A DNA stretch of 64,000 nucleotides, from contig QBKD01000001.1 in the NCBI GenBank assembly GCA_003053925.1, forward strand, positions 930,001 to 994,000, read 5' to 3'. Of this stretch, positions 38,223-48,585 are shown one piece after another. A model generated the notes under the pieces. It was not told the origin of the DNA, searched no databases, and saw nothing but the letters and a program-made list of their open reading frames with translations. Numbering within the stretch: position 1 is the first letter of the stretch; every line of letters starts with the position of its first letter. The DNA is from Microbacteriaceae bacterium MWH-Ta3. Its GTDB lineage: Bacteria > Actinomycetota > Actinomycetes > Actinomycetales > Microbacteriaceae. Position numbers and translations under genes: made by a program.

Positions 38223-38228
38223 AGTGTA
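38223..38228 (-). promoter_or_regulatory. Candidate -10 box of the riboflavin operon
   Basis: TACACT on the minus strand lies 11 bases before the riboswitch, a suitable distance for a start just ahead of it. No clear -35. Confidence 0.35.
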
Positions 38229-38285
38229 GTTGCGATTGCGGGTTCAGTGGCATCGGTGTTCCCTACACTTGTGCCAGGAGGTCTG

Positions 38286-39785
38286 ATGCGCGAATACATT
38301 GTGGCAATCGATCAGGGGACAACGTCCACGCGTGCCATTGTCTTCACCCATCGTGGCCGCGCGGTTTCTGTCGCCCAGGTGGAACACGAACAGATATTTC
38401 CGCAACCCGGCTGGGTTGAGCACGATGCCCGCGAGATCTGGCACAACACGCAGCAGGTGTTGGATCAGGCCGTCGATGCGGCGGGACTTGCCGCGGGCGA
38501 TATCGCCGCGATTGGAATCACCAATCAACGTGAAACGGTCGTGGTGTGGGATCGGCTCACCGGTGTGCCCGTCGCGCCGGCGATTGTCTGGCAGGACACT
38601 CGTACTCAGGGGCGGGTTGACGAGCTCGCTGCAGACGGGGGCGTACGACGGTTTGCGCACACCACGGGTCTGCCGCTGGCGACATATTTCTCGGCGACAA
38701 AGATTGCCGAGATTCTCGATACGGTTCCCAATGCTCGCGCTCGAGCCGAAGCGGCTGAACTTCTTGCGGGAACCATAGACTCCTGGCTCGTATGGAATCT
38801 CACCGGCGGGCCACAGGGTGGGGTGCATGTCACCGATGTGACGAATGCCTCGCGAACGTTGTTGATGGATCTCGAGACCCTGCAGTGGGGCCCGGAATTA
38901 TGTGAGCATCTGCAGGTACCGCTCGGTATTCTGCCCGTGATCCGATCATCCAGCGAGGTCTACGGCGAGGTGACCATCGCCTCGAGTGTGACGGGTGTGC
39001 CCATCGCGGGAATCCTGGGTGACCAACAGGCCGCAACGTTCGGCCAGGCGGCCTTTAGCGCGGGGGAGAGCAAGAACACTTACGGTACGGGAAACTTCCT
39101 GTTGGTATCTACGGGCGAAGAAATTGTGAGGTCGCGCCACGGCCTCCTGACAACCGTGGGGTATCAACTGGCGGGACGACCCGCACACTACGCGTTGGAG
39201 GGATCCGTTGCGGTCACAGGTTCACTCGTGCAGTGGCTGCGGGACAACCTGGGAATTATCGCGTCGTCCGCGGAGGTCGAGGCGCTCGCCGCCTCGGTTC
39301 CCGACAACGGCGACGTCTACATCGTCCCTGCGTTTAGCGGCCTCTATGCGCCGTATTGGCGACCGGATGCGCGCGGCGTGATCACGGGTCTCACGCGCTT
39401 CGCCACCAAGGCCCACATTGCGCGTGCGGCATTGGAGGCAGTGGCGTTCCAAACGCGTGACATCATCGATGCCATTACAGCGGAAACGGGTGTAGCTATC
39501 CCCGAACTGCGTGTGGATGGCGGCATGGTGTCGAACGAACTGCTCATGCAGTTCCAGGCCGACATCCTGGGTATCCCCGTGGTGCGGCCGGTCAGTGCCG
39601 AAACCACGGCGCTGGGCGCGGCCTATGCCGCGGGACTTGCGGTGGGTGTGTGGGATACCCTCGACGAGCTGCGGGCACAATGGCACGAGGGTGCTCGCTG
39701 GGAACCCGCCATGACGTCGGCTGACCGCACGAGGCTGATGACTCAGTGGGCCAAAGCTGTCGAACGCACGCTGAACTGGGCGTGA
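38286..39785 (+). CDS. glpK: Glycerol kinase
   Basis: The 499-residue FGGY kinase phosphorylates glycerol to glycerol-3-phosphate. It shows [40 protein letters not shown] and [17 protein letters not shown]. The ATG has a perfect AGGAGG 5 bases upstream. It stands alone, without glpF or glpD neighbours, and its stop touches the stop of the converging trpS. Confidence 0.95.
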   Translation: MREYIVAIDQGTTSTRAIVFTHRGRAVSVAQVEHEQIFPQPGWVEHDAREIWHNTQQVLDQAVDAAGLAAGDIAAIGITNQRETVVVWDRLTGVPVAPAIVWQDTRTQGRVDELAADGGVRRFAHTTGLPLATYFSATKIAEILDTVPNARARAEAAELLAGTIDSWLVWNLTGGPQGGVHVTDVTNASRTLLMDLETLQWGPELCEHLQVPLGILPVIRSSSEVYGEVTIASSVTGVPIAGILGDQQAATFGQAAFSAGESKNTYGTGNFLLVSTGEEIVRSRHGLLTTVGYQLAGRPAHYALEGSVAVTGSLVQWLRDNLGIIASSAEVEALAASVPDNGDVYIVPAFSGLYAPYWRPDARGVITGLTRFATKAHIARAALEAVAFQTRDIIDAITAETGVAIPELRVDGGMVSNELLMQFQADILGIPVVRPVSAETTALGAAYAAGLAVGVWDTLDELRAQWHEGARWEPAMTSADRTRLMTQWAKAVERTLNWA

Positions 39786-40799
<1,014 letters not shown>

Positions 40800-41624
40800 T
40801 TAGAGTGAATAGTCGACAACGACGGGAGCGTGGTCGCTCCACCGGGTGTCATACGATGCGGCGCGATCGATGGTGTAGTTCGAGGCGGTTGCCGCCAGCG
40901 GCGCGGTGGCCAAGTGATAGTCGATGCGCCAGCCGGTGTCGGTATCGAAGGCCTGCCCGCGTTGGCTCCACCAGGTGTAGGGCCCGGCAACCTCGCCCGC
41001 CAGTTTGCGTCCCACGTCAATCCATCCGAGGCCTGCACCGGCGTTGTACTCAACGTCGTCCTCGGCGCCTACGAATCGGTCAAAGTAGGCACGTTCCTCG
41101 GGCAGGAAGCCCGCGTTCTTCACGTTGCCCTTCCAGTTTTTAATATCCAGGGTGCGGTGACCAACGTTGAGATCGCCAACCACCAGCGCCAATCGGCCGC
41201 CAGCCCCCAGCTCGGCAAGGCGGGTCTCCATAGCCGCGAGAAACGTGTACTTTTCGTCCTGCTTGGGCGTGCCCACCTCGCCCGAGTGCACGTAGGCCGA
41301 GACAAAAGTGAGAGTCTGGCCGTTCACATCAAAGTCTGCTTCGATCCAGCGCCCGGCGCTGTCAAAGTCGTCGGCACCAAATGTGGTGCGCACTTCTCGC
41401 GGCGCGGTACGCGAGGCAATGGCTACGCCCGCACGACCCTTGGCCGTAGCCTCGTCATTCACGACATGCCAGTTGGAATCAATCAGCGCGTCGACGTCGG
41501 CGCGCGTTGCGCGGACCTCTTGAAGGCCCAGAAAGTCGATTCCCCGTGAGTCCAGCCACTCGCCCATTCCCTTGCGGTACGCGGCACGAATGCCATTGAC
41601 GTTGACGGATGCGATTCTCACCAT
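40800..41624 (-). CDS. xthA: Exodeoxyribonuclease III
   Basis: The 274-residue EEP-fold nuclease acts at abasic sites and 3' ends in base excision repair. It shows ASVNVNGIRAAYRKGM, LGLQEVRA, VVGDLNVGHRTLDIKNWK, WRIDYHLA and the terminal SDHAPVVVDY. No ribosome site precedes the ATG; TAGAAT sits 7 bases before it, pointing to a leaderless start. Confidence 0.94.
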   Translation of the reverse strand: MVRIASVNVNGIRAAYRKGMGEWLDSRGIDFLGLQEVRATRADVDALIDSNWHVVNDEATAKGRAGVAIASRTAPREVRTTFGADDFDSAGRWIEADFDVNGQTLTFVSAYVHSGEVGTPKQDEKYTFLAAMETRLAELGAGGRLALVVGDLNVGHRTLDIKNWKGNVKNAGFLPEERAYFDRFVGAEDDVEYNAGAGLGWIDVGRKLAGEVAGPYTWWSQRGQAFDTDTGWRIDYHLATAPLAATASNYTIDRAASYDTRWSDHAPVVVDYSL

Positions 41625-41631
41625 GGTCTCG

Positions 41632-41637
41632 ATTCTA
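41632..41637 (-). promoter_or_regulatory. -10 box of a leaderless xthA transcript
   Basis: TAGAAT on the minus strand, 7 bases before the ATG. Confidence 0.5.
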
Positions 41638-41644
41638 TCGGGCG

Positions 41645-41678
41645 TAAAGAAAGGGGCCCAGGTTGCCCTGAGCCCCTT
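41645..41678 (-). terminator. Terminator of the fructose PTS operon
   Basis: A 12-position stem with one G-T pair (41651-41662 with 41667-41678, loop gcaa on the minus strand) is followed by a T-rich run. It lies 38 bases after the EIIC stop. Confidence 0.85.
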
Positions 41679-41715
41679 CTTGTAGTGAATGCAACACTCA
41701 CCACACGGTTACTAC

Positions 41716-42870
41716 TTACGCAGCAGCCTTGTTGCCGATGCCCTTTGCGACGACGACCAGTGCAGCGGTAACAGCAGTACCGATGAGGATCGCAACGACG
41801 TAGAGGAGAGCGTTCGACACGAGGGGGAACACGAAAATTCCACCGTGGGGTGCGCGCAGTTCGTTGCCGAACAGTGCGACGAGTGCACCGGTGACACCCG
41901 AACCGATCATGATCGAGGGGATCACGCGGATGGGGTCAGCAGCGGCGAAGGGGATTGCACCTTCCGAGATGAACGATGCACCCAGGAGCCAGGCTGCCTT
42001 GCCGTTTTCGCGCTCGGACTCCGAGAAGGCCGACTTGCGAAGAACGGTGGCGAGTGCCAGACCGAGGGGAGGGGTCATACCGGCTGCCATGACGATTGCC
42101 ATGACCTGGAACTGAGGAGCGGTTGCGGCAGCGCCTGCTGCAGCAAGACCGGTCACAGCGAAGGTGTACGCAACCTTGTTGACGGGGCCACCCATGTCGA
42201 AGGCCATCATGAGGCCCAGGATGATTCCGAGCAGAACCAGCTGAGTGGTTCCGATCGATGCGAGGCCGTCGTTCAGTGCGGTCATCAGCCAGCCGATGGG
42301 GCCCTTGAAGACGAGAACCATGGCGAGGCCAGCAACGATCGATGCAAGCAGGGGGATAACCACGACGGGCATAACGGGACGGATCCAGTTAGCAACCTTC
42401 CAACGGCTGATCCACAGTGCAACACCACCGGCGACAAAACCGCCGAGGATTGCGCCGAGGAAGCCGGTGCCGGTCGCCAAACCGCCGAAGGTCTCTCCGC
42501 CGAGGCCCGATGCGAGTGCACCTGCGACGAAACCGGGGGCGATACCGGGGCGGTCTGCGATTGCGTAAGCGATGTATCCGGCGAGTACGGGTACGAAGAA
42601 TGCGAATGCAGCCTTACCCAGCCAGAAGATGATGTAGGCCCAGTCACCGACCGAGAGCAGGTTGAAGCCAGTAATGGCACCGTTCTCGTCGAGTGCAACG
42701 CCCATCTTTGCGGCGTCGTAGGCGTGGATTCCGTCGGTTCCTGCATATGCTGCACCGAGGAGGAATCCGAGGGCGATCAAGATGCCACCTGCGGCGACAA
42801 ACGGGATCATGTACGAAACACCGGTCATCAGCCACTGGCGGATGCGTGCTCCCGTGGAAATGCTAGTCAT
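41716..42870 (-). CDS. fruA: Fructose PTS permease subunit EIIC
   Basis: The 384-residue protein is the membrane component of the Fru family: TGVSYMIPFVAAGGILIALGFLLG, MMAFDMGGPVNKVAYTF and the conserved SEGAIPFAA(A)DPIRVIPS stretch. It takes in fructose as fructose-1-phosphate. In most bacteria EIIB and EIIC are fused; here EIIC stands alone and starts 74 bases after EIIB. It is the last gene of the operon. Confidence 0.93.
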   Translation of the reverse strand: MTSISTGARIRQWLMTGVSYMIPFVAAGGILIALGFLLGAAYAGTDGIHAYDAAKMGVALDENGAITGFNLLSVGDWAYIIFWLGKAAFAFFVPVLAGYIAYAIADRPGIAPGFVAGALASGLGGETFGGLATGTGFLGAILGGFVAGGVALWISRWKVANWIRPVMPVVVIPLLASIVAGLAMVLVFKGPIGWLMTALNDGLASIGTTQLVLLGIILGLMMAFDMGGPVNKVAYTFAVTGLAAAGAAATAPQFQVMAIVMAAGMTPPLGLALATVLRKSAFSESERENGKAAWLLGASFISEGAIPFAAADPIRVIPSIMIGSGVTGALVALFGNELRAPHGGIFVFPLVSNALLYVVAILIGTAVTAALVVVAKGIGNKAAA

Positions 42871-42944
42871 TAGGGCCTCCTATAGCTCCATTGCTAGTTG
42901 TGGGTTGGTTCTTAAGGCGCGGGTGCTGCCTCAAGCTTGTGGGG

Positions 42945-43373
42945 TTACTTGCCCTTGCCGAACAGGTTTCCGAAGAAACCTGCTTTCTTGGGTTCGTTGT
43001 CGGTCTTCTTGGGTGCCGCGGCAGCGGGTGCTGCGGGTGCGGAACCTCCGACGACAGAAGCCGTGCCAGCGGCGGCGGCTTCCAAAACCTGCGTGATGAG
43101 TGCTTCAGCGCCGTTGATGGCCTTGGCAACGCCCACCTGCAGGTAAGGCTTTCCAGCGAAACGGTCGCGATCCTTGACCTCGAGGTCAACGGCGAAAATC
43201 ACGGCGTCGGCGGAATCAATCGTGTCCTGCTTCAGCGGGTTCGATCCCGCGGAACCCTGTGTTTCAACAAGTACTTCGTGGCCCAGCTTCTTGCCGGCCT
43301 GCTCGAGAGCTTCGGCGGCCATGTAGGTGTGGGCAATTCCTGTAATGCAGGAAGTTACGGCAACAATTTTCAC
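42945..43373 (-). CDS. Fructose PTS subunit EIIB with a C-terminal tail
   Basis: The 142-residue protein carries the phosphorylated Cys9 in AVTSCITGIAHTYMAAEALE. The domain ends near residue 105; then come an alanine/proline linker (APAAPAAAAPKK) and a basic aromatic end KKAGFFGNLFGKGK. The tail looks like the linker that joins EIIB to EIIC in fused enzymes, or a peptide that attaches to the membrane. It overlaps EIIA by 4 bases. Confidence 0.92.
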   Translation of the reverse strand: MKIVAVTSCITGIAHTYMAAEALEQAGKKLGHEVLVETQGSAGSNPLKQDTIDSADAVIFAVDLEVKDRDRFAGKPYLQVGVAKAINGAEALITQVLEAAAAGTASVVGGSAPAAPAAAAPKKTDNEPKKAGFFGNLFGKGK

Positions 43374-43822
43374 TGCTGGACCTCTTTCGTCATGGTGTCG
43401 GCGATGAACGCCGGGTCGGTCGCGTTGCGGAGCGCGTCGCGGAATTCGTCGCGCATTACTCGGCGCGCAATGGCGGCGAGAATCTGAAGGTGGCTGTCGT
43501 CTGCTCCGTCGGGTGCAGCGATGAGGAAGATCAGGTGTGCGGGGCCATCGGGTGCGCCGAAGGGGACGCCGTCGTGGCTGACAGCGACAGCGACCGACGG
43601 CGCGGTAACTGCGGCACTGCGGGCGTGGGGGATTCCGATACCGCCTTGGATGCCGGTGGCCATCGATTCTTCGCGCTTGTGCACGGCCGCGATGTAGGTC
43701 TCAATGTCGGTGACACGGCCGGCGGCAACAAGGCGCTCGGCCAATGTGCGGATGATCTCGTCCTTGGTCTTCGCCTCGGCGCCGATGATCACCATTTCGG
43801 GAGTTGTTACGGGAACGCTCAT
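43370..43822 (-). CDS. Fructose PTS subunit EIIA
   Basis: The 150-residue phosphocarrier has the active histidine (His66) in GIGIPHARSAAV and the helix-strand order of the fructose/mannitol EIIA family. It passes phosphate from HPr to EIIB. It overlaps fruK and EIIB by 4 bases at each end. No ptsI or ptsH is in the window. Confidence 0.94.
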   Translation of the reverse strand: MSVPVTTPEMVIIGAEAKTKDEIIRTLAERLVAAGRVTDIETYIAAVHKREESMATGIQGGIGIPHARSAAVTAPSVAVAVSHDGVPFGAPDGPAHLIFLIAAPDGADDSHLQILAAIARRVMRDEFRDALRNATDPAFIADTMTKEVQQ

Positions 43823-44784
43823 ACTCGGAGCTCCTTAATCTCAGTTGTCTGGTTGGGTTCGGAAACTACAACCACACGTGTGACGTCAATGTCGGTGGGG
43901 CCAGGAACTGTTGTTGCGGGTAGCGTAACAGCCGCGGTGCCCCACGCTACAGCAGTGGCGAGTGCGGCGTGGTGGTCCTTCGTGCCCGAACGGCTTTGCG
44001 AGGCGCTGAGGTACCCGGCCAATGCCGAATCACCTGCGCCGACAGTGCTGTCGGCAATAACGGGCGGGTGCCCCGCCCACGTCACCGAGTCTGGGGTTAC
44101 GAGAAGCGCACCGTTGGCGCCCAGGCTGACAAGCACTTCGCCATGGGGCAGCGCGCCACGTGCGGCCTCGACAACATGCCCAACCGTAGTGAGTTCACGG
44201 CCCACCAGTTCGGACAGCTCGTCGATGTTCGGCTTAATCAGATCACAGATTCCCGCCTCGACAACGTGGGTCAGTGCGGAGCCCGAGGTGTCCACGGCGA
44301 ATCGCACGCCGGCGTGGCGTGCCCGGTTTCCCAGTTCGACAAAAAATTCCGCGCCTAGGCCGATCGGCAGGCTGCCCGCGGCAACCAACCACGAAGGGGA
44401 ATCGGCCAGGTGTGCCTCGACGTTCGTCAAGAGTGCGTCGATTTCTGCGCGAGTCACGGCAGGACCCGGTTCGTTGATTTTGGTGGTTTCGCCATTGTCA
44501 TCCACGATGGTGATGTTGTTGCGGACTTCGCCGCCAATCGGCGTTGTGGATGATTCCACCTGTGCCGCGGCCAGCTCACCCACAATCCATGCTCCGTTGA
44601 TGGGATCCGCGGGGAAAACCGCAATGGATGCGTGCCCGTTCTTGGACAGCGCACGCGAAACGTTGATTCCCTTGCCGGCCGGATCGCGGTGTTTGGAGGT
44701 CGTGCGGTTCACTTCGCCAATCTGCAGAGTGTCCACCGTGAGCGTCACGTCGATGGCGGGGTTGGGTGTCACGGTCACAATCAT
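43819..44784 (-). CDS. fruK: 1-phosphofructokinase
   Basis: The 321-residue PfkB-family kinase converts fructose-1-phosphate to the 1,6-bisphosphate. It shows TVTPNPAIDVTL, GKGINVSRAL and the anion-hole region DSTVGAGDSALAGYL with the catalytic aspartate. It uses the product of the PTS encoded next to it and overlaps the regulator gene by 4 bases. Confidence 0.95.
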   Translation of the reverse strand: MIVTVTPNPAIDVTLTVDTLQIGEVNRTTSKHRDPAGKGINVSRALSKNGHASIAVFPADPINGAWIVGELAAAQVESSTTPIGGEVRNNITIVDDNGETTKINEPGPAVTRAEIDALLTNVEAHLADSPSWLVAAGSLPIGLGAEFFVELGNRARHAGVRFAVDTSGSALTHVVEAGICDLIKPNIDELSELVGRELTTVGHVVEAARGALPHGEVLVSLGANGALLVTPDSVTWAGHPPVIADSTVGAGDSALAGYLSASQSRSGTKDHHAALATAVAWGTAAVTLPATTVPGPTDIDVTRVVVVSEPNQTTEIKELRV

Positions 44785-45542
44785 GCGACGACAACCTCAA
44801 GTCCGAATCCCTCGAATTCGTGAACGAAATCGCCGTCCACCAGCGAATCCGTGATGACGGCATCGATTGCCGATAGTGGTGCAACGACGGAAAAGTCTTC
44901 GCGCCCAAACTTCGAATGATCGGCCAGGACAACCGCACGGCGCGCGGCCGACACAAACGCGGACTTGACACGGGCTTCGTCGACATCGGGCGTCGTGACA
45001 CCGCGTTCCAGCGTGATTCCGTTAGCGCCAATGAACGCTACGTCGACAGACAGGCTTCCCAGCGAATCCCAGGTCCACGGGCCCACAGCAGCCAATGTCG
45101 CCGTACGCACATGTCCGCCCAAAACATGCAAGTCGATTCCTTCTCGGCCAATCAATGCGGCAGCAATGGGAATCGAATTAGTCACGACGGTGAGGCCAAG
45201 GTTCGCGGGCAACATCTCCGCCAAGCGAATCGTTGACGTTCCTGCGTCCAGGAGGATGGATCCGCCCTCGGGCAGCTCGGCCAGTGCGGCACGCGCGATG
45301 GCTTCTTTGGCTTCGATATTGACCGTGTTGCGCTCGGCAACGGGCAGTTCAATCGCGCTGCGTTCGATGGGGATGGCGCCGCCGTGAGCACGCAACAACA
45401 GGCCGCGGCGTTCAAGGAGAGTGAGGTCCCGACGGATTGTTTCCGGAGTCACGTCCAGCTGACGAGCGAGGTTCTTTACCTCTACTCGTCCGGCGATTCT
45501 CGCGGTGTCGAGAATCGCGCGGTGGCGCTCCGGTGCGTACAT
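44781..45542 (-). CDS. DeoR-family regulator of the fructose operon
   Basis: The 253-residue repressor has an N-terminal winged helix (residues 19-52, GRVEVKNLARQLDVTPETIRRDL) and a sugar-phosphate sensor domain (SILLDAGTSTIRLAEML, VTNSIPIAAAL, GANGIT). The start at 45542 was chosen because AAGGA lies 7 bases upstream and it gives the family N-terminus MYAPERHRAI. It is the first gene of the operon and probably represses it until fructose-1-phosphate is present. Confidence 0.92.
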   Translation of the reverse strand: MYAPERHRAILDTARIAGRVEVKNLARQLDVTPETIRRDLTLLERRGLLLRAHGGAIPIERSAIELPVAERNTVNIEAKEAIARAALAELPEGGSILLDAGTSTIRLAEMLPANLGLTVVTNSIPIAAALIGREGIDLHVLGGHVRTATLAAVGPWTWDSLGSLSVDVAFIGANGITLERGVTTPDVDEARVKSAFVSAARRAVVLADHSKFGREDFSVVAPLSAIDAVITDSLVDGDFVHEFEGFGLEVVVA

Positions 45543-45589
45543 TGTCCGTCCTTGCAGGATGTTTACTTCTACCTGTTTACTCCCGAATT

Positions 45590-45614
45590 TGTCCGTTTGC
45601 AACTCAAACGGACA
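45590..45614. promoter_or_regulatory. Operator of the fructose operon
   Basis: A perfect inverted repeat, tgtccgtttg - caact - caaacggaca, lies 48 bases before the regulator start. On the minus strand it covers a possible -35 (ttgcaa, 45597-45602) placed 17 bases from taaaca. A third half-site, ttgtccgt, lies at 45542-45549 just over the start codon. It is the obvious target of the DeoR regulator next to it. Confidence 0.7.
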
Positions 45615-45635
45615 TTTTCGGGTAACGATTTCGTA

Positions 45636-45669
45636 ATAAAAAAGTAGCCCGCACCGAAGTGCGGGCTAC
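45636..45669 (-). terminator. Terminator of the sdh operon
   Basis: A perfect 10-base-pair stem (45644-45653 with 45660-45669, loop of 6) is followed by T6. This is the most classical intrinsic terminator in the window. Confidence 0.95.
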
Positions 45670-45683
45670 TCGAGGACGATGAA

Positions 45684-46412
45684 TTAGCGAACGCCGCGCA
45701 ATACGGCCTGCTTGACCTCGGCAATTGCCTTGGTGACCTCGATGCCACGAGGGCATGCTTCGGAACAGTTGAAGGTGGTGCGGCAGCGCCACACGCCCTC
45801 CTTCGAGTTCAAAATGTCCAGACGTACCTGAGCTTCTTCGTCACGCGAGTCGAAGATGAAGCGGTGTGCGTTCACAATCGCGGCTGGCCCGAAGTACTGA
45901 CCGTCGGTCCAAAACACGGGGCACGACGTGGTGCAGGCCGCGCAGAGGATGCACTTGGTGGTGTCATCGAAACGCGCACGCTGCTCGGGCGACTGAATGT
46001 GCTCCTTCTCGGGCTTCGCGCTGGTCTGCAAGAACGGGTTAATCTCGCGGTATGCGGCGAAGAAGGGCTCCATGTCGACGATGAGGTCTTTCTCCAGGGG
46101 GAGGCCCTTGATTGCTTCCACGTAGACGGGCTTCGAGATATCGAGGTCCTTGATCAGGGTCTTGCAGGCCAGTCGGTTGCGGCCGTTGATACGCATGGCA
46201 TCCGAACCACAAATGCCGTGTGCGCACGAGCGACGGAATGACAGGGTTCCATCGACATCCCACTTGATTTTGTGCAGTGCATCCAAGACGCGGTCCGTCG
46301 AGTACATCTGCACATCAAAGTCCTGCCAGTACGGCTCGGTGTCCGTTTCGGGGTTGAAACGACGGATGATGAAGGTGACAGTGAATGACTGTACTTCGGC
46401 AATATCGCTCAT
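45684..46412 (-). CDS. sdhB: Succinate dehydrogenase iron-sulfur subunit
   Basis: The 242-residue subunit has the 2Fe-2S cysteines in SCAHGICGSDAM and a later LACK, and the 3Fe-4S/4Fe-4S sites in CILCAACTTSCPVFW and CSEACPRGIEV. It carries electrons from SdhA to the quinone site. Its ATG overlaps the sdhA stop by one base (TAATG). Confidence 0.96.
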   Translation of the reverse strand: MSDIAEVQSFTVTFIIRRFNPETDTEPYWQDFDVQMYSTDRVLDALHKIKWDVDGTLSFRRSCAHGICGSDAMRINGRNRLACKTLIKDLDISKPVYVEAIKGLPLEKDLIVDMEPFFAAYREINPFLQTSAKPEKEHIQSPEQRARFDDTTKCILCAACTTSCPVFWTDGQYFGPAAIVNAHRFIFDSRDEEAQVRLDILNSKEGVWRCRTTFNCSEACPRGIEVTKAIAEVKQAVLRGVR

Positions 46413-48160
46413 TAGTACTTCCGCTCCATGGGCTGGTAGTTAGTTATAACGACGGGCTTCCAATCCAAACGAATCGAGTCGTCAGCCTTGTAGGCCATGG
46501 TGTGAACCATGTAGTCCGCATCGTTGCGATCGGGGAAGTCGTCGCGCATGTGTCCACCGCGGCTTTCCTTGCGGTTACGAGCCGACACCACGACAACCTC
46601 GGCGAGGTCGAGCAAGAAGCCCAGTTCTATGGCCTCGAGCAGGTCGGTGTTGAAACGCTGTCCTCGGTCGTGAATACCGATATTTGCGTAGCGTGCACGC
46701 AAATCGGCGATCACGTCTTCCGCGTGCTTCAGAGATTCTTCCGTGCGGAACACCTGGGCATTGCGGTCCATTTCGACCTGCAGTTCCTTGCGCAGAGTCG
46801 CGACGTTCTCGCTACCGTTCGATGCGCGCAGGGTTTCAACAAGCTTCAGGACATCCGATTCCGGCGCCTTGGGCAGTGCGACGTGCTTTGCCTTCAGTGC
46901 ATAGGCGGCAGCATTGCGGCCGGCGCGCTTGCCAAACACGTTGATATCGAGCAGCGAGTTGGTGCCCAAACGGTTCGACCCGTGGACTGACACACAGGCA
47001 CACTCTCCCGCGGCGTAGAGGCCGGGAATGACCGTGGTGTTGTCTTTCAAGACCTCGGCGTCGGTGTTGGTGGGAATTCCACCCATGGCGTAGTGCGCCG
47101 TGGGCATCACGGGTACGGGCTCGTGTACGGGGTCGACGCCCAGGTAGGTGCGCGCGAACTCGGTGATGTCAGGAAGTTTTGTTTCCAAGACCTCCGCACC
47201 CAGGTGCGTGCAGTCCAGCAGCACATAGTCCTTCTCGGGACCAGCGCCACGACCCTCCGCGACCTCCTGCACCATGCATCGCGAAATGATGTCGCGAGGC
47301 GCGAGGTCCTTAATGGTGGGTGCATAGCGTTCCATGAAGCGTTCGCCGCTGGCGTTACGCAAGATTGCGCCTTCACCTCGTGCGCCTTCGGTCAGGAGGA
47401 TGCCCAGTCCGGCAAGCCCGGTCGGGTGGAACTGGAAGAACTCCATGTCCTCGAGGGGCAAGCCCTTGCGCCAGACAATACCCACGCCGTCGCCGGTCAG
47501 GGTGTGAGCGTTCGAGGTGGTCTTGAACATCTTGCCAAAACCGCCGGTGGCGAACACGACGGACTTCGCGTGGAAGACGTGAATATCGCCGGTAGCCAAT
47601 TCATAGGCAACGACACCGCTGGTGCGGGTCTGGCCTTTCTCTTCCGACAGCAGCAGGTCCAAAACATAAAACTCGTTGTGGAATTCCACGCCCAACTTCA
47701 CACAGTTCTGGAACAGAGTCTGCAGAATCATGTGACCGGTGCGGTCAGCGGCGTAGCACGCGCGGCGAACCGGCGCTTTGCCGTGGTCACGCGTGTGACC
47801 ACCAAATCGACGCTGGTCAATCTTTCCCTCGGGCGTGCGGTTGAACGGCAGGCCCATGTTCTCGAGGTCAATGATTGCGTCGATTGCTTCCTTGGCCAGG
47901 ATCTCGGCGGCGTCCTGATCTACCAGGTAGTCGCCACCCTTGACCGTGTCAAAGGTGTGCCATTCCCACGAGTCCTCTTCCACGTTGGCGAGCGCAGCCG
48001 CCATTCCGCCCTGTGCGGCGCCAGTGTGCGAACGAGTGGGGTACAGCTTGGTGATGACCGCAGTCTTCGCGTGGGGTGCGGATTCAATCGCGGCACGCAT
48101 GCCGGCTCCACCTGCTCCAACGATGACAACGTCGTACTCGTGATTGTGAACCTGAGTCAC
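46412..48160 (-). CDS. sdhA: Succinate dehydrogenase flavoprotein subunit
   Basis: The 582-residue subunit binds FAD through VIVGAGGAGMRAAIES and the covalent histidine in RSHTGAAQGG, and has the catalytic arginine region in the HGSNRLGTNSLLD stretch. It oxidises succinate. GTG start with AAGGAG 5 bases upstream. Confidence 0.97.
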   Translation of the reverse strand: MTQVHNHEYDVVIVGAGGAGMRAAIESAPHAKTAVITKLYPTRSHTGAAQGGMAAALANVEEDSWEWHTFDTVKGGDYLVDQDAAEILAKEAIDAIIDLENMGLPFNRTPEGKIDQRRFGGHTRDHGKAPVRRACYAADRTGHMILQTLFQNCVKLGVEFHNEFYVLDLLLSEEKGQTRTSGVVAYELATGDIHVFHAKSVVFATGGFGKMFKTTSNAHTLTGDGVGIVWRKGLPLEDMEFFQFHPTGLAGLGILLTEGARGEGAILRNASGERFMERYAPTIKDLAPRDIISRCMVQEVAEGRGAGPEKDYVLLDCTHLGAEVLETKLPDITEFARTYLGVDPVHEPVPVMPTAHYAMGGIPTNTDAEVLKDNTTVIPGLYAAGECACVSVHGSNRLGTNSLLDINVFGKRAGRNAAAYALKAKHVALPKAPESDVLKLVETLRASNGSENVATLRKELQVEMDRNAQVFRTEESLKHAEDVIADLRARYANIGIHDRGQRFNTDLLEAIELGFLLDLAEVVVVSARNRKESRGGHMRDDFPDRNDADYMVHTMAYKADDSIRLDWKPVVITNYQPMERKY

Positions 48161-48179
48161 AACAACTCCTTATATATAG

Positions 48180-48581
48180 TTACGCGACAGGGCAGAACGA
48201 GGGCAGAAGTTCTGCAGGCGATCCGACGGGGCAGGGGTCAAGAGTGAATACAACGAGCGTGCCCATAACAATCAGCAGGGCCGTCGATGCAACCAAGGCA
48301 ACGAGCAGACCTTTGCGGAACTTCTCGCGCAGCACGTAGTCGTTGATCACGGTGCGCATGCCGTTGGCGCCGTGAATGAGAGCCAACCACAGCAGCGTCA
48401 CATCGAACCACTGCCAGAACGGGTTCGCCAGCTTGCCCGCAACAAAGGCGAAGTCGATTGCCTTCACGCCGCCATCGGACAAGAGGTTGACCGACAGGTG
48501 GGTGAAGATCAGAACGATGAGGACCGCACCGGATCCGCGCATGAACAGCCAGCCGGCTTTTTCCAGATTGAAATTTTTCAT
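48180..48581 (-). CDS. sdhD: Succinate dehydrogenase membrane anchor SdhD
   Basis: The 133-residue protein has three helices and the heme/quinone-side motif LIHGANGMRTVINDYV. It anchors the catalytic subunits together with SdhC. The C-terminus has two cysteines (DPCPVG and SFCPVA), not needed for known function. It follows sdhC by 4 bases. Confidence 0.9.
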   Translation of the reverse strand: MKNFNLEKAGWLFMRGSGAVLIVLIFTHLSVNLLSDGGVKAIDFAFVAGKLANPFWQWFDVTLLWLALIHGANGMRTVINDYVLREKFRKGLLVALVASTALLIVMGTLVVFTLDPCPVGSPAELLPSFCPVA

Positions 48582-48585
48582 GGGA

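Noticed and set aside
41689-42873. 394-residue acidic, cysteine-containing frame opposite the EIIC gene
   Set aside because: It mirrors the EIIC gene exactly; its D/E/C-rich composition comes from the complement of a hydrophobic protein.
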